Positions 18,028 to 27,615 are shown, counted from the stretch's first letter. The stretch: 64,000 bases of DNA from Comamonadaceae bacterium (GCA_027485235.1 JAIXRJ010000042.1:1-64000); one strand, 5' to 3'. Translations and numbers: made by a program. The notes: generated by a model from the letters alone, not told the origin.

Positions 18028-18195
18028 ATGCCCAAAGTTTTCAAAGGCAACAAGTCCTTCTTGCCCGTCAAAAGTTGTGAACGTTGCCAGCGTGAAATGA
18101 CTTGGCGCAAAGCCTGGGCCAAGAACTGGGAGCATGTCAAGTACTGTTCTCAAGCGTGTCGTTCTGCTGGCACTGCGGGTCCAAACCGCCGCTGA
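18028..18195 (+). CDS. DUF2256 domain-containing protein
   Basis: A 55-residue protein: basic N-terminus, then the pattern CERCQREMTWRKAWAKNW, then VKYCSQACR. The CxxC...CxxxC zinc-ribbon-like arrangement with the central MTWRK is diagnostic of DUF2256. Members are often found beside or fused to cryptochrome/photolyase genes, and this one lies close to two of them. It is 6 bases behind the Rrf2 stop, so they are probably cotranscribed. Molecular function is unknown. Confidence 0.88.
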   Translation: MPKVFKGNKSFLPVKSCERCQREMTWRKAWAKNWEHVKYCSQACRSAGTAGPNRR

Positions 18196-18239
18196 AGGGC
18201 TCGGCGGCAATCCGCACAAGCAACTTGTGCTGATGGGGT

Positions 18240-19292
18240 TCAGATGGCGCTGGTTCCGTCATCCATGCTTGGATGCCCTTGGCCGATACGGAACGCATCG
18301 GCCGTGACCCCTGTCCACCCTTTGAAGGCTCGCATGAAGCTCTTCTCGTTGTGGAACCCCACCTCGGCCGCGATCTGTTTGATGGGGCGCTTTGAGCGCA
18401 GCAGCAAGTCGCTGGCCAGGTCACGCCGCACGCTGTCCTTGAGTTGCTGCAAGCTCGCGCCTTCTTCTTTGAGTTGCCGGTGCAGGGTGCGGGTAGACAG
18501 GTTGAGCCAGGCGGCCAGGTCGTCGGCGTTGCGGCTGTGTTCGGGGTGCTCGGCCAAGGTTTGGCGCACTTTTTCGACCAAGAGGCGGTCGCGCCGGTAA
18601 GGCCGCACCGTGAGCAGCAGGGCGCGTTGCAGCATGCGTTGCAGGGCGGCTTCGTCGCGGCGCACCGGCAGCTGCAGGTAGCCGGCGTCAAAACTCAGCT
18701 GGCTGTGCGCAGTGTTGAATTGGCTGGGGCCGTCAAACAGCACGCGGTAGCTGTTGATGTGGGGTGGTGGCGCAAAGTGCAATTGCGTCGCAGCCAGTGG
18801 GATGCGCGAATCGGTCAGCCAGCAGGCCACACCCAGTGCGTTGCGCAGCACCGACACGGTGCAGAACTCGCGCAGGGCTTGCAGGTCGTGGGTTTCGTGC
18901 AGTTCGATGTGGGCCAGCCCGTTCGAGGTGCTCAAGTTCAGCCGGATGTCGTCGGTCAGCAGGTTGTGGTGTCGACACCAGCGGGCCAGCGCCACGCCCA
19001 GGCTGGGGGCGGTCAGCGAGGCGCGCACCAGCATGCCGTAGCTGCCCCAAGGCAGGCGACGGCGAAACCAGCCCAGCGCCTCGTCGTCCAGCTCGCGCAT
19101 AGCGGCCTCGCTCATCCATTCCATCTGCAAGGCGGTCACGCGGGCTTGTGCTTGCTTGAGCAAGCTTGGCGCAATTTGTGCCTTTTGCAAGGCTTGATGC
19201 GGGTCCATGCCGCGTTTTTCGTAAGCACCGACCATGGCTTGAATGAAAGCCATGGGCGTCTCTGCGCGTGAGGGCGGTGTGGAGGTGGACAT
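18240..19292 (-). CDS. AraC-family transcriptional regulator
   Basis: A 350-residue regulator with an N-terminal arabinose-binding-like domain of the OruR/ArgR type ([41 protein letters not shown]). The C-terminal double helix-turn-helix is clear: [23 protein letters not shown] and [26 protein letters not shown]. It is divergent from liuB with 98 bases between starts, so it likely regulates the liuB-liuD operon. No LiuR-type palindrome was found in that gap. Confidence 0.88.
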   Translation of the reverse strand: MSTSTPPSRAETPMAFIQAMVGAYEKRGMDPHQALQKAQIAPSLLKQAQARVTALQMEWMSEAAMRELDDEALGWFRRRLPWGSYGMLVRASLTAPSLGVALARWCRHHNLLTDDIRLNLSTSNGLAHIELHETHDLQALREFCTVSVLRNALGVACWLTDSRIPLAATQLHFAPPPHINSYRVLFDGPSQFNTAHSQLSFDAGYLQLPVRRDEAALQRMLQRALLLTVRPYRRDRLLVEKVRQTLAEHPEHSRNADDLAAWLNLSTRTLHRQLKEEGASLQQLKDSVRRDLASDLLLRSKRPIKQIAAEVGFHNEKSFMRAFKGWTGVTADAFRIGQGHPSMDDGTSAI

Positions 19293-19390
19293 GTTTGGGT
19301 ATTTTGGCAGGATTTGCAACCCCTATGGCCTGTGCGCGGCCAGGGCTGCGCTTTATGCTGGCGGCTGTACGCGATCCCATTGGAAGCACC

Positions 19391-20998
19391 ATGACCGTTT
19401 TGCACTCTCAACTCAACCCCCGCTCGGCCGAATTTGCGGCCAACGCCGCCGCCATGCAGGCCGTGGTGGATGACTTGCGCGCCCATCTGGAGCGTGTGGC
19501 CCAAGGCGGCGGCGAAGCCGCCCGCGCCAAGCACACCGCCCGGGGCAAGTTGCTGCCGCGTGACCGTGTGCAAATGCTGCTCGACCCCGGCACGCCTTTC
19601 CTCGAAGTCGCGCCGCTGGCCGCCCTCAACATGTACAACAACGACGCGCCCAGCTCGGGCGTGATCGTAGGCATTGGCCGCGTGAGCGGGGTGGACTGCA
19701 TGATTGTGTGCAACGACGCCACGGTGAAGGGCGGCACCTACTACCCCCTCACGGTGAAAAAGCACTTGCGCGCCCAAGAGATCGCGCAGCAAAACCGCTT
19801 GCCTTGCATTTATTTGGTGGACTCGGGCGGTGCCAACCTGCCCAACCAGGACGAGGTCTTTCCGGACCGCGACCACTTCGGCCGCATCTTCTTCAACCAG
19901 GCCAATATGAGCGCGCAAGGCATCGCGCAGATCGCCGTGGTCATGGGCAGCTGCACCGCAGGCGGCGCCTATGTGCCCGCCATGAGCGACGAAACCATCA
20001 TCGTGAAAAACCAGGGCACCATCTTTTTGGGCGGCCCGCCTTTGGTCAAAGCCGCCACCGGCGAGGTGGTGAGCGCCGAAGATCTGGGCGGTGGCGATGT
20101 GCACACGCGCCTCTCGGGCGTGGCCGACCACTTGGCGCAAAACGATGTGCATGCTTTGTCTTTGGCGCGTCAGGCCGTCAAGAACCTGAACGCGAAAAAG
20201 GCCCCCAACATCGCCACACACACGCCCGTGCCGCCCAAGTACGAGGCCAAAGAACTGTACGGCGTGATCCCGACCGACACGCGCCAACCGTTTGACGTGC
20301 GCGAAATCATCGCCCGCATCGTGGACGGCTCGGAGTTCGACGAGTTCAAATCGCGCTTTGGCACCACCTTGATCTGCGGCTTTGCCCGCATCGAGGGCAT
20401 GCCGGTGGGCATCATCGCCAACAACGGCATTTTGTTCAGCGAATCGGCCTTGAAGGGCGCGCATTTCATCGAGCTGTGCTGCCAGCGCAAGATCCCGTTG
20501 GTGTTTTTGCAAAACATCACCGGCTTCATGGTCGGGCGCAAATACGAAAACGAAGGCATCGCCCGCAACGGCGCGAAGATGGTCACAGCCGTGGCAACCG
20601 CCGCAGTGCCCAAGTTCACCATCATCATCGGCGGCAGCTTTGGCGCGGGCAACTACGGCATGTGCGGCCGCGCTTACAGCCCCCGCTTTTTGTGGATGTG
20701 GCCCAACGCCCGCATCAGCGTCATGGGCGGCGAGCAGGCGGCCAGCGTCTTGGCCACCGTCAAGCGCGACGGCATCGAGGGCAAGGGCGGCCAGTGGAGC
20801 GCCGACGAAGAAGCCGCGTTCAAAGCCCCCATCAAAGAGCAGTACGAGGTGCAGGGTCACCCTTATTACGCGACCGCACGCCTGTGGGACGACGGCATCA
20901 TCGACCCGGCCGACACCCGCCGCGTGCTGGCGCTGGGCCTGAGCGCATCGCTCAATGCGCCGATCCCTGACACGAAATTTGGACTTTTCCGAATGTGA
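19391..20998 (+). CDS. liuB: Methylcrotonoyl-CoA carboxylase, carboxyltransferase (beta) subunit
   Basis: A 535-residue carboxyltransferase that moves the carboxyl group from biotin to 3-methylcrotonyl-CoA. Crotonase-like N and C halves are visible: the N half with [29 protein letters not shown] and [18 protein letters not shown], the C half with [53 protein letters not shown]. The GGANLP and the C-terminal motif match methylcrotonyl- rather than propionyl-CoA carboxylase. The start at 19391 begins [12 protein letters not shown], as in homologues. The biotin subunit is encoded four genes downstream. Confidence 0.95.
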   Translation: MTVLHSQLNPRSAEFAANAAAMQAVVDDLRAHLERVAQGGGEAARAKHTARGKLLPRDRVQMLLDPGTPFLEVAPLAALNMYNNDAPSSGVIVGIGRVSGVDCMIVCNDATVKGGTYYPLTVKKHLRAQEIAQQNRLPCIYLVDSGGANLPNQDEVFPDRDHFGRIFFNQANMSAQGIAQIAVVMGSCTAGGAYVPAMSDETIIVKNQGTIFLGGPPLVKAATGEVVSAEDLGGGDVHTRLSGVADHLAQNDVHALSLARQAVKNLNAKKAPNIATHTPVPPKYEAKELYGVIPTDTRQPFDVREIIARIVDGSEFDEFKSRFGTTLICGFARIEGMPVGIIANNGILFSESALKGAHFIELCCQRKIPLVFLQNITGFMVGRKYENEGIARNGAKMVTAVATAAVPKFTIIIGGSFGAGNYGMCGRAYSPRFLWMWPNARISVMGGEQAASVLATVKRDGIEGKGGQWSADEEAAFKAPIKEQYEVQGHPYYATARLWDDGIIDPADTRRVLALGLSASLNAPIPDTKFGLFRM

Positions 20999-21042
20999 TG
21001 TGCATGACCTTTCAAATTCACACGACTTGAAGGACTGGACAC

Positions 21043-21576
21043 ATGGCCACAATGAACACATCCCCTTTGCACACCCACTTCAGCGGTCTGGCGCGTTACC
21101 ACGTCTGGGCCACACACCGCTTGCTCGAAGCGGTCTCGCGCGTGTCAGCCGAAGACTACCAACGCGACTTGGGTCTTTTTTTCAAAAGCATCCACGGCAC
21201 GCTGAACCTCATGCTGGTGGCCGAGCACCTGCTGTGGTATCCACGATTTGCCAAAGGCGCGTCGCCCGTGCTGGCGCTGGACGCCGAGGTGGAACCCCAC
21301 CGTGAACGCTTGGCGCAAGCCCTGAACGGTGGCGCGGCGAACTGGTCGCACCTGCTGGCCAGCTTGCCCCGAGAGCCCTTTGACAGCCACCTGGACTACC
21401 AGACCAGCAAGGGCGAGCCCAGATCGCTGCCGTTTGCGGCCACGCTGGCGCATGTGTTCAACCACGCCACCCACCACCGGGGTCAGATCACCGCCGCATT
21501 GACGGCCTTGGGCCAGCCTTGCCCGGAGCTGGACATGGTGTGTTTCCTCCAAACTGAACAGGCCTCCAAAGCATGA
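21043..21576 (+). CDS. DinB family protein
   Basis: A 177-residue four-helix-bundle protein of the DinB/YfiT type. Metal-binding histidines are visible as the histidine of FKSIHGTLNLMLVAEHLLW and the motif FNHATHHRGQITAAL near the C-terminus. Some family members act as thiol-dependent S-transferases, but no reaction can be assigned here. It lies between liuB and liuC, and its stop overlaps the liuC start (ATGA), so it is part of the leucine operon. Why it is there is not obvious. Confidence 0.88.
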   Translation: MATMNTSPLHTHFSGLARYHVWATHRLLEAVSRVSAEDYQRDLGLFFKSIHGTLNLMLVAEHLLWYPRFAKGASPVLALDAEVEPHRERLAQALNGGAANWSHLLASLPREPFDSHLDYQTSKGEPRSLPFAATLAHVFNHATHHRGQITAALTALGQPCPELDMVCFLQTEQASKA

Positions 21577-22355
21577 GCCAAGCCCTGAACATGTCCACTC
21601 AAAAGAGTGTGCACACCATCACGTTGTCGCGCCCCGATGTGCGCAACGCCTTCAATGATGAGGTCATCGCCGAGTTGAAAAATGCATTTCTGGCGGTGGC
21701 ACAAGATGCATCGGTCCGTTGTGTGGTGCTGGCCGCCGAGGGCCCCGCCTTTTGTGCCGGTGCTGACCTCAACTGGATGCGCCGCATGGCCGATTACACC
21801 CGCGACGAAAACCTGGCCGATGCAGGCGATCTGGCGGCGATGTTGCGCGCCATTTACGAATGTCCGCAGCCCACCATCGCCCGCGTGCAGGGCGACGTGT
21901 ACGCCGGTGGCATGGGTCTGGTGGCGGCGTGTGACATGGCCGTCAGCGTGGACACCGCCCATTACTGCCTGAGTGAAGTCAAGCTGGGGCTGATCCCGGC
22001 GACCATCAGCCCCTATGTGGTCCGCGCCATGGGCGCGCGTGCGGCACACCGTTATTTTTTGACGGCCGAGCGTTTTGCTGCGGTCGAGGCGCACCGCATC
22101 GGCCTGGTGCACGAGGTGGTGGCCGCCGATGCGCTGGACGCCAAAATAGCCGAACTGACGCAAGCGCTGGTCAATGCCAGCCCCCGGGCCCTTCGAGCTT
22201 GTAAAAAGCTGGTCCAAGAGGTGGCCGAGCGAGACATCAACGATGCTTTGGTGCGCATGACGGTGGAAGGCATTGCCGACATCCGTGCCAGCATCGAGGG
22301 CAAAGAGGGTGTGCAGTCCTTTTTGCAAAAGCGCAAACCGAATTGGCTGATATGA
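21573..22355 (+). CDS. liuC: Methylglutaconyl-CoA hydratase (enoyl-CoA hydratase family)
   Basis: A 260-residue crotonase-fold enzyme that hydrates 3-methylglutaconyl-CoA to HMG-CoA. Oxyanion-hole motifs are AAEGPAFCAGADLNWMRRMA and QGDVYAGGMGLVAACDMAVSV. The catalytic region SEVKLGLIPATISPYVVRAMG is also clear. The NWMRRM segment is typical of the methylglutaconyl-CoA branch. Position between liuB and liuD supports the name over a generic enoyl-CoA hydratase. It overlaps both neighbours by four bases (ATGA). Confidence 0.92.
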   Translation: MSQALNMSTQKSVHTITLSRPDVRNAFNDEVIAELKNAFLAVAQDASVRCVVLAAEGPAFCAGADLNWMRRMADYTRDENLADAGDLAAMLRAIYECPQPTIARVQGDVYAGGMGLVAACDMAVSVDTAHYCLSEVKLGLIPATISPYVVRAMGARAAHRYFLTAERFAAVEAHRIGLVHEVVAADALDAKIAELTQALVNASPRALRACKKLVQEVAERDINDALVRMTVEGIADIRASIEGKEGVQSFLQKRKPNWLI

Positions 22356-23524
22356 CTGCTTATCAACGGATCCTGACCGCATTTCTGGTCCTGATATTTT
22401 CAGGTGGGGTGGCCGTAACCGCCCAAACCCTCGAAGAGCCAGCCTTGGCGAAAGACCTGCACGAAGAGATTCACCGCATCGAAGTCACGGTGAAGGATCT
22501 GTACAACCGATCCGAATCCAAAAAAATTCCATTGACGGTGTTCAAACCCAACGGTGAGGGACCCTTCCCTCTTGTGATCTTGAACCATGGCCGAGCGGGC
22601 AGTCCCGATAGACGCATGCAACCCTTGCGCTTTCGTTATGAGCCGCAAGCCCGTTATTTCGTAGGCAAAGGTTTTGTGGTCATCGTACCCACTCGGGTTG
22701 GATACGGAGAGTCTTTTGGAGACTTTGATCCTGAAACCAACGGCGGCGGCTGTTCCACACCACAAATTGAGCCGATGAGCATCGCGGCTTCAGAGCAGGT
22801 CTTGGCCGCGCACAGCTTCGCCAAAAGTTTGAAATTTGTTGACACATCCCGCTGGTGGGTCATGGGTCAGTCGGTGGGCGGGTTGACCGCAGTGGCGACA
22901 GTGTGGCGCAACCCCGCGGGTTTACAAGGCGGAATCAATTTTGCAGGCGGCACGGGCGGCGACCCGGTGGCACGTCCGGGGCAATCTTGTGGCGTGACTC
23001 AAATTGCACGCCTGTTGAAAAACAAAGCCACAGCAGCCCAAGCCGACATGTTGTGGCTGTATTGGGAAAACGACTTGTTTTGGGGTCAGCAGGCTCCTCG
23101 CGAATGGCATCAAGCTTGGACTGAAGGCGGCGGCCGTGCGCAATTTCACCAATTGCCCGCCTTTGGCAAAGATGGGCATTCTGGATTCAGCAGTGACATG
23201 GACCACTGGGTGCCTTTGGTCGATGCCTATTTGGCCAAAGCCGGCATCACCCAGTCCGCATTACCACCGGTGCCCGAAGCCACTGGCTTTGCTGACGTGG
23301 CGGACCTGAGCAAAGTCCCGATCAGTGCCGATCACATTCAAAAACTGTACACACGATTTTTGAGCAGTCCCGTGCCACGCGCCTTTGCCATCGGGCCGAA
23401 TGGCGCTGTGGCTTTTGCCCATGGTGATTGGGCGATCGGGCGAGCTTTGGGTTTTTGCCAGTCAAGACGCGGTGCCCCATGCAGCTTGTATGCAGTTGAC
23501 CAAAAAGTGGTCTGGAGAAATTGA
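22352..23524 (+). CDS. Alpha/beta hydrolase with signal peptide
   Basis: A 390-residue protein starting with a likely Sec signal (ILTAFLVLIFSGGVAVTAQ). The body is an alpha/beta hydrolase of the dienelactone-hydrolase/S9 type: FPLVILNHGRAGSPD, the nucleophile elbow GQSVGG, and GHSGF for a possible catalytic histidine. A C-terminal section of about 90 residues has no recognised domain. It is translationally coupled to liuC upstream (ATGA) and liuD downstream (TGATG). An exported hydrolase inside a cytoplasmic CoA pathway is unexpected. Confidence 0.82.
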   Translation: MTAYQRILTAFLVLIFSGGVAVTAQTLEEPALAKDLHEEIHRIEVTVKDLYNRSESKKIPLTVFKPNGEGPFPLVILNHGRAGSPDRRMQPLRFRYEPQARYFVGKGFVVIVPTRVGYGESFGDFDPETNGGGCSTPQIEPMSIAASEQVLAAHSFAKSLKFVDTSRWWVMGQSVGGLTAVATVWRNPAGLQGGINFAGGTGGDPVARPGQSCGVTQIARLLKNKATAAQADMLWLYWENDLFWGQQAPREWHQAWTEGGGRAQFHQLPAFGKDGHSGFSSDMDHWVPLVDAYLAKAGITQSALPPVPEATGFADVADLSKVPISADHIQKLYTRFLSSPVPRAFAIGPNGAVAFAHGDWAIGRALGFCQSRRGAPCSLYAVDQKVVWRN

Positions 23525-25533
23525 TGTTTAAAAAAATCCTGATCGCCAACCGTGGCGAAATCGCTTGCCGCGTTGCGGCCACCGCCCGTCGTATCGGCAT
23601 CCAGACCGTAGCGGTTTATTCAGACGCTGACGCCGGCGCCAAGCATGTCCTGGCCTGCGATGAAGCCGTGCATGTGGGCGGCTCTGCGCCCAAAGACAGC
23701 TACCTGCGCTGGGAGCGCATCTTGCAAGCGGCCAAAGACACGGGCGCCGAGGCGGTGCACCCCGGTTATGGCTTCTTGAGCGAGAACGAGGACTTTGCCA
23801 AGGCTTGTGCGGCCGCCGGTCTGGTGTTCATCGGCCCGCCTGCATCGGCGATTTTGGCGATGGGCCTCAAGGCTGAATCCAAGCGCCTGATGGAAGCGGC
23901 CGGTGTGCCGCTGGTGCCCGGTTACCATGGGGCTGACCAGGACCCGGCGCTGCTGCAAGCCGAGGCGGACCGCATCGGTTACCCCGCCCTCATCAAAGCC
24001 AGCGCAGGCGGCGGTGGCAAAGGCATGCGCGTGGTCGACAAGTCCGAAGACTTTGCTGCGGCTCTCGCCAGCTGCAAGCGTGAAGCCATGAACAGCTTTG
24101 GCAGCGACGCGGTGTTGATTGAAAAATACGTGCAACGCCCGCGCCACATCGAGATCCAGGTGTTTGGCGACATGCAGGGCAACTGCGTGTACCTGTTCGA
24201 GCGCGATTGCTCGGTGCAGCGTCGTCACCAAAAAGTGTTGGAAGAAGCGCCAGCCCCCGGCATGACCGAAGCTTTGCGAGCGCAAATGGGTGCCGCCGCC
24301 GTGGCAGCGGCCAAGGCTGTGAACTACGTGGGCGCGGGCACGGTGGAATTCATCGTGGCGCAAACCGCCTATGACCAACCCGAATCCATGACATTTTTCT
24401 TCATGGAAATGAACACCCGTTTGCAGGTCGAGCACCCGGTCACCGAGGCCATCACCGGCCTCGATTTGGTGGAGTGGCAACTGCGTGTGGCCAGCGGCGA
24501 GCCGCTGCCACTGCGCCAGGACCAGTTGCGCATACAGGGCCATGCCATTGAGGCGCGGATCTGTGCCGAAAACCCCGACAACAACTTTTTGCCCGCCACC
24601 GGCACCTTGCAGGTCTACCGCAAGCCGCAAGCAAGCAGTTTTGAGCGGAACACCGTGCGCGTGGACGACGGCGTGCGCGAGGGCGACACCATCAGCCCGT
24701 TTTACGACTCGATGGTGGCCAAGCTGATTGTGCACGGCGACACCCGCGAACAAGCCCTGGCCCGCTTGGACACCGCGCTGGCCCAGATCCACATCGTGGG
24801 CCTGAACACCAATGTGCAGTTTTTGCGCCATGTGGTGCGTTCGCCCGCTTTTGCCCAGGCGCAGCTTGACACTGCGCTGATCCAGCGTGAAGCGGCGGTG
24901 TTGTTCAATCAGGAAACCGTGGGTTTGTCTGCAGCCGTGGCCGCTGTGGTGGCCCACACCTTGCAGGCCGAAAAAGCCTTGCAGGGCCATGACCCCTTCA
25001 GCCGTCGCGATGGCTGGCAGTCGCACGGGGTGGCGCAGCGCCGCTTCGAGTTTGTCTGGCAAGACCAGCCGCGCTCGGCCCGCCTGAGTTATTTGCACGA
25101 TGGCGCAGTCAGCTTGTCGCTTGAAGACCATGAACCCGTGTCGGGCACGCTCAACTTTGCGCCCGATGGCCAAGGCCTTGGGGTGCAGTGGGGCGGTGCA
25201 CGCTGTTTCAGCCAGATCGACTGGCAGGGCGAAACCGCGCACATCTTCACGCCCCAGGGGGCGACCCGCATCACCGTGCTCGACCCGCTGGCCCACGCGG
25301 GCGAGGTTGCGCAAGAAGGCGGGCGTCTGACGGCCCCCATGCCCGGCAAGGTGGTGTCGTTTGCGGTCAAGGCGGGTGACAAGGTCCAAGCCGGACAAGC
25401 GCTGGCCGTGATGGAAGCCATGAAGATGGAACACACCATCCGTGCGCCCCAAGACGGCACCGTGCACGAGTTGCTTTATGCGCCGGGTGACCAAGTGGCC
25501 GATGGCGCTGAGCTGCTCAAGTTGACTTCCTAG
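23524..25533 (+). CDS. liuD: Methylcrotonoyl-CoA carboxylase, biotin-containing (alpha) subunit
   Basis: A 669-residue subunit with biotin carboxylase at the N-terminus (FKKILIANRGEIACRV, the glycine-rich ATP grasp GGGGKGMRVV, ERDCSVQRRHQKVLEEAPAP, EMNTRLQVEHPVTE). A linker follows, and then a C-terminal biotinyl domain with VMEAMKMEHTI, where the second lysine carries biotin. With LiuB it carboxylates 3-methylcrotonyl-CoA to 3-methylglutaconyl-CoA. ATG 23524 shares one base with the preceding stop. A TTG one codon upstream is less likely. Confidence 0.95.
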   Translation: MFKKILIANRGEIACRVAATARRIGIQTVAVYSDADAGAKHVLACDEAVHVGGSAPKDSYLRWERILQAAKDTGAEAVHPGYGFLSENEDFAKACAAAGLVFIGPPASAILAMGLKAESKRLMEAAGVPLVPGYHGADQDPALLQAEADRIGYPALIKASAGGGGKGMRVVDKSEDFAAALASCKREAMNSFGSDAVLIEKYVQRPRHIEIQVFGDMQGNCVYLFERDCSVQRRHQKVLEEAPAPGMTEALRAQMGAAAVAAAKAVNYVGAGTVEFIVAQTAYDQPESMTFFFMEMNTRLQVEHPVTEAITGLDLVEWQLRVASGEPLPLRQDQLRIQGHAIEARICAENPDNNFLPATGTLQVYRKPQASSFERNTVRVDDGVREGDTISPFYDSMVAKLIVHGDTREQALARLDTALAQIHIVGLNTNVQFLRHVVRSPAFAQAQLDTALIQREAAVLFNQETVGLSAAVAAVVAHTLQAEKALQGHDPFSRRDGWQSHGVAQRRFEFVWQDQPRSARLSYLHDGAVSLSLEDHEPVSGTLNFAPDGQGLGVQWGGARCFSQIDWQGETAHIFTPQGATRITVLDPLAHAGEVAQEGGRLTAPMPGKVVSFAVKAGDKVQAGQALAVMEAMKMEHTIRAPQDGTVHELLYAPGDQVADGAELLKLTS

Positions 25534-25544
25534 CACCGGCTTCA

Positions 25545-25643
25545 TGCGGGAGCGGTGCCCCGTTCTAGAGGGTGGGCGCTGCATCCTTCGTTTAACTGTG
25601 TGAGCAGCAACCTGCGCTTGACTGTGGGAGCAGCACCCCGTGC
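25545..25643. repeat. Short direct/palindromic repeats downstream of liuD
   Basis: The 210 bases between liuD and ghrA hold two near-identical copies beginning ACTGTGTGAGCAGC (25595) and ACTGTGGGAGCAGC (25621). A third partial copy (GCGGGAGCGGTGCCCCG) lies at about 25547, and inverted GCACCG/CGGTGC at 25533-25558. It looks like REP-type intergenic repetitive sequence. No gene is visible there. Confidence 0.55.
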
Positions 25644-25743
25644 GCGATCTGCCTGCATGCCCCAACCGCGCCATCGGTTCTCATGAAGCAGTGGGCTAAC
25701 CCACGCGACAGAGGGGCGATGCGCTTGCTGACAAAATCCAGCC

Positions 25744-26664
25744 ATGAACATCACCATCTGCTTTGAAAAGCTCGACCCGACACCTTGGGTGCAGGGCTTG
25801 CAGCGCGCTTTTCCGCAGGCCACCGTTTCTGCCTGGGTGCCCGGCGCACCCCAGGCCGATCACGCCATCGTCTGGGCCCCGCCTCAACAATTCATCGACG
25901 AGCAAGCTGGCTTACAGACCTTGTTCAACATCGGTGCAGGCGTTGACGCCCTGCTGCAGCTGCGCTTGCCGGTCAGCCTCAAGGTGGTGCGGCTGGACGA
26001 TGCGGGCATGTCGGTGCAGATGGCCGAGTACGTGTGCCATGCGGTGATCCGCCATTTCCGCGAGTTCGACGTTTACGACACCGACACCCAATCGGGCAAA
26101 TGGTCTTACCGCAAGCCACGCAGCCGCGCCGACTTTACCGTCGGTGTCATGGGCCTGGGCGTGCTGGGCGAGCGCGTGGCCAAAGCGCTGCAGGTGTTCG
26201 AATTTCCCGTGAACGGCTACAGTCGAAGCGCCAAAAACCTGCCCGGCATCCGCAGCTTCAGCGGGGCGCAAGGCTTGCCCGAGTTTTTGGCCACCACACG
26301 CGTGCTGGTCAACCTGATGCCGCTCACGCCCGAGACCGAGAACATCCTGAACCAGACCACCTTGTCGCAGCTGCCCCAAGGCGCTTACCTCATCAATGTG
26401 GCGCGGGGCAAGCATCTGGTCGAAGAAGACCTGATCACCCTGATCGACGGCGGGCATCTGGCGGGTGCGACACTGGACGTGTTCCGCACCGAGCCGCTGC
26501 CTGCCGATCACCCGTTTTGGCAGCACCCCCAAATCACCGTCACGCCCCACACCTCGGCCCGCACTCTGCGCGAAGAAAGCATCGCGCAAATCGTGGGCAA
26601 AATCCAGGCCTTGCAGCATGGGGAGGCGATCAACGGTGTGGTCGATCCCCAGCGCGGTTATTGA
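25744..26664 (+). CDS. ghrA: Glyoxylate/hydroxypyruvate reductase A
   Basis: A 306-residue NAD(P)-dependent 2-hydroxyacid dehydrogenase. The Rossmann motif is VGVMGLGVLGERVAKAL. Substrate and catalytic regions are FNIGAGVDALL, LINVARGKHLVEEDL, and the C-terminal histidine in TVTPHTSART. The short N-terminal domain and the FNIGAGVD motif match GhrA. It reduces glyoxylate or hydroxypyruvate. The next gene starts 8 bases after its stop, so it may be cotranscribed with the HMG-CoA lyase gene. Confidence 0.92.
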   Translation: MNITICFEKLDPTPWVQGLQRAFPQATVSAWVPGAPQADHAIVWAPPQQFIDEQAGLQTLFNIGAGVDALLQLRLPVSLKVVRLDDAGMSVQMAEYVCHAVIRHFREFDVYDTDTQSGKWSYRKPRSRADFTVGVMGLGVLGERVAKALQVFEFPVNGYSRSAKNLPGIRSFSGAQGLPEFLATTRVLVNLMPLTPETENILNQTTLSQLPQGAYLINVARGKHLVEEDLITLIDGGHLAGATLDVFRTEPLPADHPFWQHPQITVTPHTSARTLREESIAQIVGKIQALQHGEAINGVVDPQRGY

Positions 26665-26672
26665 AAGTACTT

Positions 26673-27581
26673 ATGCCATTGCCCTCACGCGTTCAAATCA
26701 TCGACGTCGGCCCCCGTGACGGCCTGCAAAACGAAAAGCTGCCCGTGCCGGCGGCCATCAAGATCGAGCTGGTACACCGCTTGCAAGCCGCAGGTCTGAC
26801 CGAAATCGAAGTCACCAGTTTTGTCAGCCCCAAGTGGGTGCCCCAAATGGCCGATGCCGCCGCTGTGATGGCCGGTATTCAGCGCCAAGCGGGCGTGCGT
26901 TACTCGGTGCTCACACCCAACCAAATCGGGTTTGAGGCGGCGGTCCATTCCAAACCCGACGAAATCGTGGTGTTTGGCGCAGCCAGCGAAGCCTTCAGCC
27001 GTAAAAACATCAATTGCTCCATTGCCGAGAGCATCGAGCGCTTTGCCCCGGTGGTGCAAGCCGCGCTGGCGGCCGGCATGGCGGTGCGCGGCGCCATGAG
27101 TTGCGCGGTGGGCTGTCCTTACGAAGGCGATGTGTCGCCCAGCAGCGTGTCTTACTTGGCCGGCCTGATGAAGCAAATTGGCGTACAGCGGGTGGACATG
27201 GCCGACACCATTGGCACGGGCACACCGCTGAAAGTACAAAAGGCGATCGAAGCCACGCTTGAACATTTCGACGCCGACCACGTCTGCGGCCATTTTCACG
27301 ACACCTACGGTCAGGCCCTGGCCAACACCTTGGCGGCATTGCAAATGGGCGTCTGGAACTTCCAGTCTTCGGTGGCGGGTCTGGGCGGCTGCCCCTACGC
27401 CAAAGGCGCCACCGGCAATGTGGCCACCGAAGACGTGGTGTACATGCTGCACGGCATGGGCATCTCCACCGGCATCGATCTGGACCAACTGGTGGATGCG
27501 GGCGCTTTCATCAGCGAGTTTTTGGGCCGACAACCGAACTCGAATGTGGCCAAGGCCATCCTCAACAAGCGGGCAGGTTGA
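26673..27581 (+). CDS. liuE: Hydroxymethylglutaryl-CoA lyase
   Basis: A 302-residue TIM-barrel enzyme that cleaves HMG-CoA to acetoacetate and acetyl-CoA, the last LiuR-pathway step. Metal and catalytic residues are seen in IDVGPRDGLQNE, EVTSFVSPKWVPQMAD, CGHFHDTYGQALAN, and the signature loop VAGLGGCPYAKGATGNVATEDVVYML with the catalytic cysteine. Together with liuA-D it completes leucine degradation in this window. Confidence 0.95.
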   Translation: MPLPSRVQIIDVGPRDGLQNEKLPVPAAIKIELVHRLQAAGLTEIEVTSFVSPKWVPQMADAAAVMAGIQRQAGVRYSVLTPNQIGFEAAVHSKPDEIVVFGAASEAFSRKNINCSIAESIERFAPVVQAALAAGMAVRGAMSCAVGCPYEGDVSPSSVSYLAGLMKQIGVQRVDMADTIGTGTPLKVQKAIEATLEHFDADHVCGHFHDTYGQALANTLAALQMGVWNFQSSVAGLGGCPYAKGATGNVATEDVVYMLHGMGISTGIDLDQLVDAGAFISEFLGRQPNSNVAKAILNKRAG

Positions 27582-27615
27582 GGCGCTGGACTTCAAACGC
27601 CGATGGGGTACAAAA

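Noticed and set aside
19136-21061. 641-codon minus-strand frame across liuB
   Set aside because: Shadow of liuB. It runs into the AraC gene region and has no family features.
23620-25674. 684-codon minus-strand frame across liuD
   Set aside because: Shadow of the biotin carboxylase subunit gene.
26034-26672. Extension of the HMG-CoA lyase frame to the left through ghrA
   Set aside because: This part is the wrong frame of ghrA. The lyase begins at 26673 with its family N-terminus.
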